The notes below the pieces were generated by a model that was not told the origin of the DNA, searched no databases, and saw nothing but the letters and a program-made list of their open reading frames with translations. From NCBI GenBank assembly GCA_002840245.1, contig PHAA01000011.1, positions 62,001 through 126,000 of the forward strand: 64,000 nt of DNA. The letters run 5' to 3'. Source of the stretch: Firmicutes bacterium HGW-Firmicutes-15 (lineage in GTDB: Bacteria; Bacillota; Syntrophomonadia; Syntrophomonadales; Syntrophomonadaceae). Shown one piece after another: positions 52,714 to 61,280 of this stretch; positions within the stretch are counted from its first letter, which is position 1, and each line of letters opens with the position of its first letter. The translations under genes were made by a program, and so were the position numbers.

Positions 52714-55700
52714 TGAGAAAAATCGCCCAATTTGCGATAAACAGGCCGGCAACTATCATCATATTGATTGCCGCGATTGTCATCATTGGGTTGATGAACC
52801 TGTCCAAGCTGCCCACTGATTTGATGCCGGAAATGGATTTGCCCTATGCAGCTATCATCACCAGCTATGCAGGAGCAGGTCCTGAAGAAATAGAAGATCA
52901 AGTTACCAAACCTATTGAGAATGTGGTGGGTACAGTTGCTAACATTGATCAGATTATATCAACCTCTGCCGCTAATTCATCAATGGTTCTTATCGCTTTC
53001 AACTTTGGCACGAATATGGATGCTGCTATGGCAAATATTCGAGATAAAGTATCTATGGCTGAAGCTGCTCTCCCGGACGGTGCGGAGAAACCGCAGATTA
53101 TGAAAATGGATCTCAATAGTATGCCGGTTATCTCACTTAGTATCAATGGCAAAGACCTTTCTCTGGCACAGCTGCAAACCATTGCGGAAGATAAAATCGA
53201 ACCTCGTCTTTCCCGGATCTCAGGTGTAGCTTCGGTAACTATTACTGGAGGGCGCGAGCGCGAAGTGAAAGTAGTGGTTGATCCAGTCAAAGCGGAGAAT
53301 TATGGTTTAACCCTGAGCCAGGTTACCAGTTTTCTATCAGCCGAGAATTACAATATGTCCACCGGGAGCATCACCTATGGGGAACGAAAATACTATGCCC
53401 GCAGTTTGCAGGAATTTGAGAGCCTGGATGATATCGGAAACGTTGCGCTCACGACTGCAAGCGGTAACAAAGTTCCATTGAAAGACGTTGCTGAAATTAG
53501 TGAAGACTATAAAGACCTCGATCAAATCACCCGTACCAACGGTTCTCCGGCGGTGGGTATTCATGCTCAGAAAGAGACAGATGCCAATACGGTTGAAGCT
53601 TGTACGGCTGTAAAAGAGGAAATGGAGAAAATCAGAACTGAACTAGGCGGTAAAGTGGATGTGAAAATCGTCATGGATCAGTCGGATTTTATCAATAAAT
53701 CCATTAACAGTACTGCCAAAACGCTTGTTGAAGGCTCTATCCTGGCGGTATTGATTATTCTTTTGTTCCTGCGCAACATTCGCAGTACGATCATTATAGG
53801 GATAGCTATACCTCTTTCCATCGTTGCCACATTTATCCTGATGTATTATACCGGCAGCACCCTGAATACTTTTACCCTCGGAGGTCTGGCCCTGGGGGTT
53901 GGGCGAATGGTAGATGACTCAATTGTTGTTTTTGAGAATATCTACCGACATCGAAGATTGGGATTGTCTGCCAAAGAGGCTGCTTTAAAAGGCGCCGGAG
54001 AAGTAGGCGGAGCGGTTCTGGCAGGGACTTTGACCCTGGTTGCTGTATTTCTGCCCATTGGCCTGGCTGAGGGAATCAGCGGGGTATTATTTAAGCCCCT
54101 GGCCTTCACCATCTGTGTAGCTATTGTCTGTTCCTTGCTGGTCGCTGTAACGATTGTTCCTTTTATGTCTTCCCGCCTGCTAACAGATGCTGCCATGCAA
54201 AGGAAAACCAGCGACAAGACGGCCGTAGGTCAGTTGATCAATCGCATGGGGTACTGGCTGGATAATTTGGGTGAACGATACAAAGTCGTAGTGGAGTGGG
54301 TTTTGGGACACCGACGTACTGTTATTCTGGGCGTCACCGGGTTGATGATTGCATCACTTTGTTTGGTTCCTCTGATCGGTGCAGAGTTTATGCCTGCCTC
54401 TGATTCGGGCAGCATATCTGTAAGTCTCGAAGCGGACAAGGGATCTGTCATAGAAGATGTGGCTGAAATAACCCAGGTGGTTGAAGAGAGACTAATGCAG
54501 AATCCTTCTGTTAATGTAATATTTACCAGTGTCGGCAGTTCAGGACAAATTTCAATGGAGGTGGCTGGCACTAATAAAGCTACCATCTCAGTAAAGTTGA
54601 TCCCTAAGAGTGAGCGAAAAGGGGTAGATCAGGTTGCGGAAGAGATTAGAAAATCACTCTACGACATCCCCGGCGTAAAGAAGACGGTCACTGTCAGTAG
54701 TGATAGCGGGATGAGTTCAGGAAAGGCTCTCAGTGTCGCAGTCAAAGGTGATGATCTGAATACCCTGCGAGAAATTTCCCGGGAAGTTGAAAATATTATG
54801 AAAAAGGTTCCTGGAACCCGTGAAGTCACCGCATCAATGGCTGATGGCAATCCAGAAGTCCAGATCCGGATTAACCGCCAGCGGGCGATGGATTATGGGC
54901 TATCACCCGTACAGATTTCCAGAGAAATCAAAAACGCTATTGACGGAACGGTTGCAACCAAGTATCGCGTGCAAGGTGACGAAATCGATGTAAGAGTCAC
55001 CAGTAAAGATAAGCAGAATAGTGATATGGATATGCTCAAAGGTTTGAAGATTCTTACTGCTCAGGGCAGCAGTGTATCTTTATCAGAACTGGCCAGCTTT
55101 GATTTGGCAACCGGGCCGGTGCAAATTTCACGAGATGATCAAGCGCGTCAGGCGACAGTTTCCTGTGATCTTTTAAATAGAGATTTGCAGAGTGTTACGA
55201 AAGATGTTCAGGCCCAGGTCGGAAAAATTCAGCTGCCGGTCGGATACACCATAGACTATGGAGGACAGAATAAGGAGATGATGGATTCTTTTGCAAGTCT
55301 GTTCCTGGCATTGCTGCTGGCGATCCTGCTCGTTTACGTGGTAATGGTCATACAATATGAATCTTTCTTCGATCCTTTCATTATCATGTTTTCAATCCCG
55401 ACTGCTATTATCGGGGTGATTTTAGGGCTCTTGGTTACGGGGAGAAGCTTCAGTGTAACAGCCTTTATCGGCATTATTATGCTGGCAGGAATTGTGGTGT
55501 CCAATGCGATTGTCTATATTGATTATTTGAAAAAACTGCGTGATTCGGGCATGGAGCGGAATGCTGCTATAATCGAGGCTGGCAGGGTAAGATTACGACC
55601 CATATTAATGACCGCTCTGGCTACCATGCTGGCTATGATGCCTATGGCGACAGGATTGGGAGAAGGTGGTGAGACGTCTGCTCCACTGGCTACTGTAGTC

Positions 55701-55856
55701 ATCGGGGGACTAATTGCTTCAACCTTTGTCACCCTGCTGCTCCTTCCGGTTGTTTATAGTATCTTTGATGATTGGGGTCAGAAGCTGCGCCATAGATTTT
55801 CCCCGACCAAAAAATCTGAAGATATGGAATATGTGGAGATAGAAGTCGAAAACTAA
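52710..55856 (+). CDS. RND-family multidrug efflux permease
   Basis: A 1048-residue proton-driven pump with 12 membrane helices and two large outer loops. Recognisable are the start INRPATIIILIAAIVIIGLM, GGLALGVGRMVDDSIVVFEN in TM4 with the proton-relay Asp-Asp pair, LRNIRSTIIIGIAIPLSI, and the second-half equivalent SFSVTAFIGIIMLAGIVVSN and RLRPILMTALATMLAMMP. It belongs to the AcrB/Firmicute SwrC-like branch (HAE family). Translationally coupled to the MFP and followed by the tetR gene. SwrC-type pumps in Gram-positives export surfactants or lipids; the substrate here is unknown. Confidence 0.95.
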   Translation: MMRKIAQFAINRPATIIILIAAIVIIGLMNLSKLPTDLMPEMDLPYAAIITSYAGAGPEEIEDQVTKPIENVVGTVANIDQIISTSAANSSMVLIAFNFGTNMDAAMANIRDKVSMAEAALPDGAEKPQIMKMDLNSMPVISLSINGKDLSLAQLQTIAEDKIEPRLSRISGVASVTITGGREREVKVVVDPVKAENYGLTLSQVTSFLSAENYNMSTGSITYGERKYYARSLQEFESLDDIGNVALTTASGNKVPLKDVAEISEDYKDLDQITRTNGSPAVGIHAQKETDANTVEACTAVKEEMEKIRTELGGKVDVKIVMDQSDFINKSINSTAKTLVEGSILAVLIILLFLRNIRSTIIIGIAIPLSIVATFILMYYTGSTLNTFTLGGLALGVGRMVDDSIVVFENIYRHRRLGLSAKEAALKGAGEVGGAVLAGTLTLVAVFLPIGLAEGISGVLFKPLAFTICVAIVCSLLVAVTIVPFMSSRLLTDAAMQRKTSDKTAVGQLINRMGYWLDNLGERYKVVVEWVLGHRRTVILGVTGLMIASLCLVPLIGAEFMPASDSGSISVSLEADKGSVIEDVAEITQVVEERLMQNPSVNVIFTSVGSSGQISMEVAGTNKATISVKLIPKSERKGVDQVAEEIRKSLYDIPGVKKTVTVSSDSGMSSGKALSVAVKGDDLNTLREISREVENIMKKVPGTREVTASMADGNPEVQIRINRQRAMDYGLSPVQISREIKNAIDGTVATKYRVQGDEIDVRVTSKDKQNSDMDMLKGLKILTAQGSSVSLSELASFDLATGPVQISRDDQARQATVSCDLLNRDLQSVTKDVQAQVGKIQLPVGYTIDYGGQNKEMMDSFASLFLALLLAILLVYVVMVIQYESFFDPFIIMFSIPTAIIGVILGLLVTGRSFSVTAFIGIIMLAGIVVSNAIVYIDYLKKLRDSGMERNAAIIEAGRVRLRPILMTALATMLAMMPMATGLGEGGETSAPLATVVIGGLIASTFVTLLLLPVVYSIFDDWGQKLRHRFSPTKKSEDMEYVEIEVEN

Positions 55857-55884
55857 AGAGAGGGAGGAGAATAATATCAATTCG

Positions 55885-56463
55885 ATGAATCCAAAAGCGA
55901 GCAAGAGGGACTTGATTATGGAAGCTGCCATACGAGTATTCTCCCAGAAAGGCTATCATCACACCAAGATGGAGGAAATCGCCATTGAGGCTGGAATTGG
56001 TAAGGGAACCATTTATGAATACTTTAGCAGTAAGCTGCAGCTTTTGCAGGAAATAATGAAAAGAAGTTTTCGTCTGTACGAGCAAACTATGTCTTCAGAT
56101 ATAAGCAATAGTATGTTCATAAATGAAAAAATTAAGATGCTGGTCGAAGCTCATTTTAGGTTCTGCCAGGAAAATAAAGATTTAACCCGAATTTTATTTT
56201 GGGATACAGATATTATGGATGAGGAACTCAGAGACTGGGCTTGTCAACAACGTACGGGAAAGGAAAAGCGTCTGCAAGACTTTATTCAGGCAGGCATTGA
56301 TCGCGGGGAAATACGTGCAGTTGATGCTAAACTCCTGACAGTTGTAATTAGCGGGGTCTTAGGCTCTATATGGGTTCCAATGGTTATCGAGGACTGGATT
56401 ATTGATGCAGCCTTCGCTGCCGAACAGGTTACGGATATCATAATGAACGGGATTAAGAGCTAA
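55885..56463 (+). CDS. TetR-family transcriptional regulator
   Basis: A 192-residue repressor-type regulator. The N-terminal HTH (residues about 7-53) reads RDLIMEAAIRVFSQKGYHHT, KMEEIAIEAGIGKGTIYEYF and SSKLQLLQEIM, the standard TetR layout; the C-terminal ligand-binding domain is helical. It is the third gene of the MFP-RND operon, so it is probably autoregulated through the operator at 51356 and may also bind the site at 36219. The GGGAGGAG ribosome site is unusually far (about 16 bases) from the ATG. Confidence 0.93.
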   Translation: MNPKASKRDLIMEAAIRVFSQKGYHHTKMEEIAIEAGIGKGTIYEYFSSKLQLLQEIMKRSFRLYEQTMSSDISNSMFINEKIKMLVEAHFRFCQENKDLTRILFWDTDIMDEELRDWACQQRTGKEKRLQDFIQAGIDRGEIRAVDAKLLTVVISGVLGSIWVPMVIEDWIIDAAFAAEQVTDIIMNGIKS

Positions 56464-56464
56464 C

Positions 56465-56501
56465 GGGCAAGTGGGGACGGTTCTTGCTTGCCTGCTTGCC
56501 C
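56465..56501. repeat. GGGGACGGTTCT-family element
   Basis: GGGCAAG ... CTTGCCC arms enclose TGGGGACGGTTCTTGC. It shows the family pattern of a fixed core with arms of a different word. Confidence 0.75.
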
Positions 56502-56539
56502 TGCTGCTGCCCGCCCGCCGTAGATAATAGATAAGATAA

Positions 56540-56609
56540 GGTGCCTGTCACCCCACTTATCTCACCCCACTTATCAACTTATTCATTTATACGACACCGA
56601 GAACCGTTT
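56540..56609. repeat. GGTGCCTGTCACC copy and adjacent GAACCGT element
   Basis: GGTGCCTGTCACCCCACTTA at 56540 is the third copy of the repeat seen at 47307 and 48447, here with the CACCCCACTTATC part doubled. At 56592-56609 CGACA ... TGTCG arms enclose GAGAACCGTTTCC, a diverged GAACCGTCCC core. Confidence 0.75.
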
Positions 56610-56627
56610 CCATGTCGCACCGAACGT

Positions 56628-58235
56628 CTATGGGCTAACCGTTGCGGTGCAGACTACACCGGTTCCTAGGGAGATGTTATCTGTATATTGAATGCCGGGG
56701 TGAAGTATCAACCAGTAAGTAGTTCCGGGGAGTAGGTTTGTATCTGGCACGGCTTGCAATTCGGTGCTGTTCAACGGCGCAAAGGTCAAGGGGACGCGTT
56801 CCCCGCTGTCCTTTGCAATCAACTCTATGTTGGAGGGATTTACTGTCTGCATATTTATGCTCCTGGGGAAATGAATAGTGAATTTCTTATCTACCGCCAC
56901 GTTGGTTAATTGATTACTGAGCTGGTAATCAGGATAGTACAGTGACCAACGATCAGAGACCTCCTGAGTGTTTACAGGTTTCCACCCATCGGCGGTTCCC
57001 TTCATCAAACCGAGGCCGATTCGATCTATGATTTCTCCGTAAGCCTGCCAGTATTCTTGCTCCCGGGCTTGCTGAGTATTTATTGTAATGGAACGGGAGG
57101 CTAGGCTAAACTCAACCAAATCCTTTATATTTTCTTCGGGATTAATGGGAGATAAAACTAATTGGGCGACCTTCAAAGGGTCGCTTTTTTCAATTAGCAG
57201 GTCAGGAGTAATACCTACTTTATTTATTTGATGTCCCAGAGGTGACAGGAAACGAGCTACGGTCATTTTAAAGTAATCGCCACTATTTAGTGTGTACATT
57301 TGCTGCATAGATCCCTTGCCGTAGCTCTGGGTACCTATAATTAAGGCCTGGCCATAATCTTTAACCGCACCTGCTAGAATCTCAGAGGCGCTGGCGCTGT
57401 TTTGGTTGATCAAATAAATAGTTGGCTTATCCACAATATAATTGTGTTTATCTGCCCGTTCCAGCGAGGGGGGGCCGGTGCGGTACTGGGTTTGAATGGC
57501 CACCTCATCACTGATAAAATATCCGGCTATATCCAATGCGGCGGTAACATAACCCCCGCCATTATCCCGTAAATCAACGATATAAGAGCCAGGGTTCTGG
57601 CGGCGCAGATTTTCTAGGGAGCTGGCAAAGAGTTTGCCGGTTTCACTTCCAAAGGTGCTTATTCTAAGATAGCCAATTTGGAAGGGCTTGATTTCATCAA
57701 TGACGGAAGGAACTTCAATGCTTCTGCGCTCAACCTGAACGGTGAAGGATACCCCGTCTCTGAGCACGAGCAGCTGTATTGTGCTTCCCTCCGGACCCCG
57801 GATTAAGGGGATCGCTTCTTCTGAGGATAGACCTTTCAGGGAATGGCTTCCGACCGAAGTAATTATGTCACCTGCCCGCAGCACAGCTTTATCTGCTGGG
57901 GAACCGCCGACCAGGCCGGTAACCTTAACTCCTTCTGGTACGATGTCCAGGTAGATACCTATACCGGTAAAAGTTTGTTCCAAGGAATCATTGAAATCCT
58001 GGTACTCGGCGGCGGTCAGAAAACTGGTATGCGGATCACCTAGCTTTTCAAGCATTGAATCAATGGTAGGGGCATTTAATACGTCGGCCTGTACCGGATC
58101 TACGTAGTCATTGCGTAACAGATCCCGCACTTCATTTTGAGCCGTAAGCTGAGCTATGGCTAGGCCAGGGAAAAGCAGGGTTATTAGCAAGAGGGTCACT
58201 AAAACATGAATGGATATGCGTTGGATATTTTTCAC
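56628..58235 (-). CDS. S41-family C-terminal processing peptidase (CtpA-like)
   Basis: A 535-residue secreted protease. Signal peptide (1-28), an N-terminal helical segment with EVRDLLRNDYVDPV, a PDZ domain (about 88-170, GIGIYLDIVPEGVKVTGL and GSPADKAVLRAGDIITSVG), the S41 catalytic core with Ser282 in NSASASEILAGA and Lys307 in SYGKGSMQ, and VDLRDNGGGYV. The C-terminal 80 residues form an Ig-like beta domain (INMQTVNPSNIELIAKDSG, LLPGTTYWLILHPG), which is unusual for CtpA. GTG start behind TAGGAGG. It stands alone, flanked by repeats; its substrate is unknown. Confidence 0.93.
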   Translation of the reverse strand: MKNIQRISIHVLVTLLLITLLFPGLAIAQLTAQNEVRDLLRNDYVDPVQADVLNAPTIDSMLEKLGDPHTSFLTAAEYQDFNDSLEQTFTGIGIYLDIVPEGVKVTGLVGGSPADKAVLRAGDIITSVGSHSLKGLSSEEAIPLIRGPEGSTIQLLVLRDGVSFTVQVERRSIEVPSVIDEIKPFQIGYLRISTFGSETGKLFASSLENLRRQNPGSYIVDLRDNGGGYVTAALDIAGYFISDEVAIQTQYRTGPPSLERADKHNYIVDKPTIYLINQNSASASEILAGAVKDYGQALIIGTQSYGKGSMQQMYTLNSGDYFKMTVARFLSPLGHQINKVGITPDLLIEKSDPLKVAQLVLSPINPEENIKDLVEFSLASRSITINTQQAREQEYWQAYGEIIDRIGLGLMKGTADGWKPVNTQEVSDRWSLYYPDYQLSNQLTNVAVDKKFTIHFPRSINMQTVNPSNIELIAKDSGERVPLTFAPLNSTELQAVPDTNLLPGTTYWLILHPGIQYTDNISLGTGVVCTATVSP

Positions 58236-58385
58236 CGATTATCCTCCTATAGCTTATCTAACATAAGTCATACAGGAGAACCATCCTCTTGTGTGACCCT
58301 GTAGTTTTCAGCTTGTTTACTCATCAATGATATCACGTTGCGGCTCGGGATTAAACGTAAAATATTTGGCGTCACCAGCTTTGCT

Positions 58386-58414
58386 TTGACTTCCCAATAG
58401 TAATATATTACTAT
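58386..58414 (+). promoter_or_regulatory. Promoter of wecB
   Basis: TTGACT (58386-58391), 17 bases, TACTAT (58409-58414), 58 bases before the wecB ATG. Confidence 0.55.
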
Positions 58415-58471
58415 GGTGCTAAAGTCCGAGCCGTCCATGCGGCCTATATAGATTTATTGGAGGAATAATAA

Positions 58472-59608
58472 ATGCGTTTGGGGAAAGTGATGGTAGTTTT
58501 TGGCACCAGGCCAGAAGCTATTAAAATGGCTCCGGTCATTAAAGAATTAAAAAAGGTACAGGACATAGAAACACTGGTAGTGGTAACAGCCCAGCACCGG
58601 GAGATGCTGGATCAGGTTTTAAACCTATTTTCAATTGTGCCGGACTATGACCTCGATCTCATGAAGGATCAGCAGGATTTATACAGTATCACCACTGGGG
58701 TTTTGAATGGGCTAAAGGAAATAATGGAGCAGGAGAAGCCAGATCTGGTTCTGGTGCATGGAGATACGACTACTACTTTTGCCGCCGCCCTGGCAGCTTT
58801 CTATCAGAGAATACCGGTAGGGCATGTGGAAGCAGGTTTACGTACCCGTAATAAGTTTTCTCCATATCCTGAGGAGATGAACCGTACCTTGACTGCAAGG
58901 CTTACGGAACTGCATTTTGCTCCCACCGATTTATCACGGGAAAACCTTCTGGCGGAATCCACCGCTGTTTTTAAAATCTGGGTAACTGGAAATACTGTAA
59001 TAGACGCTTTGATGGAAACGGTGCAGCCTGATTATAAATTTGGCGAGGAATTAAAGGAAATTAACCTGAAAAATAGAATACTACTGGTAACTACCCACCG
59101 GCGCGAAAACTGGGGCGACCGGATGAGGGATATTTATCAGGCTCTGATTCAACTGGTGGAAGAGTTTGATGATGTGGAAGTGGTATTCCCGGTTCATAAG
59201 AATCCAACGGTGAAGGATATAGCCCTGGAGATGCTCGAAGGCAGGGAGCGGTTTCACCTCCTGGAACCTATGGAATATGAGCCGTTTTCCAATCTCATGA
59301 ATGCTTCTTATATAGTATTGACTGATTCGGGGGGGATTCAGGAGGAGGCACCTTCGCTGGGTAAGCCTGTACTAGTTCTGCGTGATACCACCGAAAGGCC
59401 GGAAGCCATCCAGGCCGGTACGGTAAAACTGGTGGGAACGATTCAGGAGCATATATATGAGGCAGCCCGGCTTTTGCTTAGTGACCGCAAGGAATACGAC
59501 AAGATGGCCCATGCAGTCAACCCTTACGGAGATGGTAAGGCGGCGCGGCGTATCGTGAAGGTAGTTAAAGACTTTCTTTACGTTCGCATAGGAGCTAGTA
59601 ATTTATAA
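58472..59608 (+). CDS. wecB: UDP-N-acetylglucosamine 2-epimerase (non-hydrolysing)
   Basis: Interconverts UDP-GlcNAc and UDP-ManNAc for wall polymer synthesis. The 378-residue GT-B-like protein has VVFGTRPEAIKMAPVI at the start, VTAQHREMLDQVL, VHGDTTTTFAAALAAFY, HVEAGLRT, PEEMNRTLT, TTHRRENWGD and TDSGGIQEEAPSLGKPVLVLR, all WecB/MnaA signatures. With tagO at 20232 it provides the GlcNAc-ManNAc linkage unit typical of teichoic acids and secondary wall polymers. The phosphohexomutase gene follows after a repeat-filled gap. Confidence 0.96.
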   Translation: MRLGKVMVVFGTRPEAIKMAPVIKELKKVQDIETLVVVTAQHREMLDQVLNLFSIVPDYDLDLMKDQQDLYSITTGVLNGLKEIMEQEKPDLVLVHGDTTTTFAAALAAFYQRIPVGHVEAGLRTRNKFSPYPEEMNRTLTARLTELHFAPTDLSRENLLAESTAVFKIWVTGNTVIDALMETVQPDYKFGEELKEINLKNRILLVTTHRRENWGDRMRDIYQALIQLVEEFDDVEVVFPVHKNPTVKDIALEMLEGRERFHLLEPMEYEPFSNLMNASYIVLTDSGGIQEEAPSLGKPVLVLRDTTERPEAIQAGTVKLVGTIQEHIYEAARLLLSDRKEYDKMAHAVNPYGDGKAARRIVKVVKDFLYVRIGASNL

Positions 59609-59648
59609 ATATAAGTACAGTTAATACCGGAGGGCGAGTTAATATTTA

Positions 59649-59677
59649 CGCAAGTCAAGAACCGTCCCTAACTTGCG
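59649..59677. repeat. GAACCGTCCC-family element with CGCAAGT arms
   Basis: CGCAAGT ... ACTTGCG enclose CAAGAACCGTCCCTA; AATATT on both sides extends the palindrome with a two-base bulge. Confidence 0.8.
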
Positions 59678-59697
59678 AATATTCTGACTAGGGGGAC

Positions 59698-59727
59698 TGC
59701 GACACGAGAACCGTCCGGGATGTCGCA
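59698..59727. repeat. GAACCGTCC-family element with TGCGACA arms
   Basis: TGCGACA ... TGTCGCA enclose CGAGAACCGTCCGGGA. It lies 20 bases from another family member and just before the phosphohexomutase ribosome site. Confidence 0.8.
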
Positions 59728-59756
59728 CAAGGTTGCATTTGACTAAGGAGGCAAAT

Positions 59757-61187
59757 ATGTCTGAAATTAGGTTTGGATCCGATGGCTGGCGAGCCATTAT
59801 GGCAGAGGATTTCACTTTTGCTAACGTTAGATTAGTGAGCCAGGGTATTGCCAATTATTTAAAAAATAACAATCTCGGTAAAAAAGGAATTGTAGTAGGC
59901 TATGACAATAGATTTCAATCCGAACAATTTGCGGCAGAGTGTGCGCGAGTTCTGGCAGGCAATGGCATTCGGGTTTCTATGATCAAAAAATCGGTTCCCA
60001 CACCTCTGGCTGCTCATGCTATTAGGATAGCTCAGGCGGGAGGGGCGATCATGTTAACTGCCAGCCATAATCCCCCCGAGTACAATGGCATTAAATTTAT
60101 ACCTGAATATGCAGGGCCGGCTTTGCCCGATGTGACGGTTGCCATTGAGGAAGAGGTTAAGCGGATACAGGAGGGCGGCAAAATCTATGAACTGGATTTA
60201 AAGGAAGCCGTAACTCTGGATTTATTAAAGGAAATTGACCTGGATAGAGACTACATTAATCAAATCTTAAAAATAATTAACCCCGAATTCTTTCAGAGAC
60301 GCGTTCTCAAGGTCGTGGTTGACCCTATGTATGGATCCGGGTCTGGTTATCTGGATAGGATATTGACTGAATTAGGCTGTGAGGTTAGAACCATAAACAA
60401 CTATCGGGATCCTCTTTTTGGGGGCTCTATACCCGAACCCACAGAAGCGTTGCTGCCTGATCTGAAACGAACTGTTCTAACCTATAAAGCTGATCTCGGT
60501 CTGGCTTTGGACGGAGATGCAGATCGCTTTGGTATTGTAGATGGGGACGGGGAATTCATAGCCCCCAACCAGTTTGCTTACTTACTCTTTGACCATCTTT
60601 TGAGCACTCGCACTTTTCGAGGTCCAGTCTGTCGTTCACTTACTACCACCCATAATCTGGATCGCATCGCTAAGCAAAACGGCCTGAGTGTAATCGAGAC
60701 CCCGGTAGGATTTAAATACATATCTGAATGCTTACGGGAAAAAGGCTGTATTATTGGGGTGGAGGAGAGCGGCGGATTGAGCATATTCGGGCACGTTCCT
60801 GAAAAGGATGGCATTTTGGCCTGTGTCCTGGCAGCTGAAATACTAGCCTTTACAGGTAAGTCTTTTAAAGAGTTGAGCCAGGAAATAGTGGCGAAATATG
60901 GACTTATGCAAGGTGAGCGCTTGGATATTAAGGTAACGTGCCGAGACAAAGAACGGATATTGACGGATTTAAATGCGTATGAACCCAAAATGCTTGCTGG
61001 TATTAAAGTTGATAGATATAATGAAAGTGATGGTAAGAAAATTATCCTGGACGATGGTAGTTGGCTTTTGATTCGTCCGTCGGGGACGGAATCGCTGGTC
61101 AGGGTTTATGTGGAGGCAGAGAGTGAGAAGCAGCAAAAGGATATGCTAAACGAGGTAATAAACGCTTTGAACTTACAGCCGGATTAG
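59757..61187 (+). CDS. Phosphoglucomutase/phosphomannomutase family protein
   Basis: A 476-residue phosphohexomutase. ATG 59757 follows AAGGAGG and starts the family N-terminus MSEIRFGSDGWRAIM. The phosphoserine loop is MLTASHNPPEYNGIKF, the metal loop LALDGDADRFGIVD, the sugar-binding loop GVEESGGLSIFGHVPEKDG, and the C-terminal phosphate loop RPSGTESLVRVYVEAES. It interconverts hexose 1- and 6-phosphates and could feed glucose-1-phosphate to rmlA and UDP-sugar synthesis. The exact sugar cannot be read from sequence. A strong terminator follows. Confidence 0.93.
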   Translation: MSEIRFGSDGWRAIMAEDFTFANVRLVSQGIANYLKNNNLGKKGIVVGYDNRFQSEQFAAECARVLAGNGIRVSMIKKSVPTPLAAHAIRIAQAGGAIMLTASHNPPEYNGIKFIPEYAGPALPDVTVAIEEEVKRIQEGGKIYELDLKEAVTLDLLKEIDLDRDYINQILKIINPEFFQRRVLKVVVDPMYGSGSGYLDRILTELGCEVRTINNYRDPLFGGSIPEPTEALLPDLKRTVLTYKADLGLALDGDADRFGIVDGDGEFIAPNQFAYLLFDHLLSTRTFRGPVCRSLTTTHNLDRIAKQNGLSVIETPVGFKYISECLREKGCIIGVEESGGLSIFGHVPEKDGILACVLAAEILAFTGKSFKELSQEIVAKYGLMQGERLDIKVTCRDKERILTDLNAYEPKMLAGIKVDRYNESDGKKIILDDGSWLLIRPSGTESLVRVYVEAESEKQQKDMLNEVINALNLQPD

Positions 61188-61195
61188 GATTTATC

Positions 61196-61221
61196 AACCC
61201 GACTGCGGTCGGGTTTTTTTT
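61196..61221 (+). terminator. Terminator after the phosphohexomutase gene
   Basis: AACCCGAC and GTCGGGTT form a stem with a TGCG loop, followed by a run of T. Confidence 0.93.
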
Positions 61222-61280
61222 GATTCAGGGACTGCACCAAAGGTCACGATTTTATTTGCAAATCAGGAAGGAATTTGACG

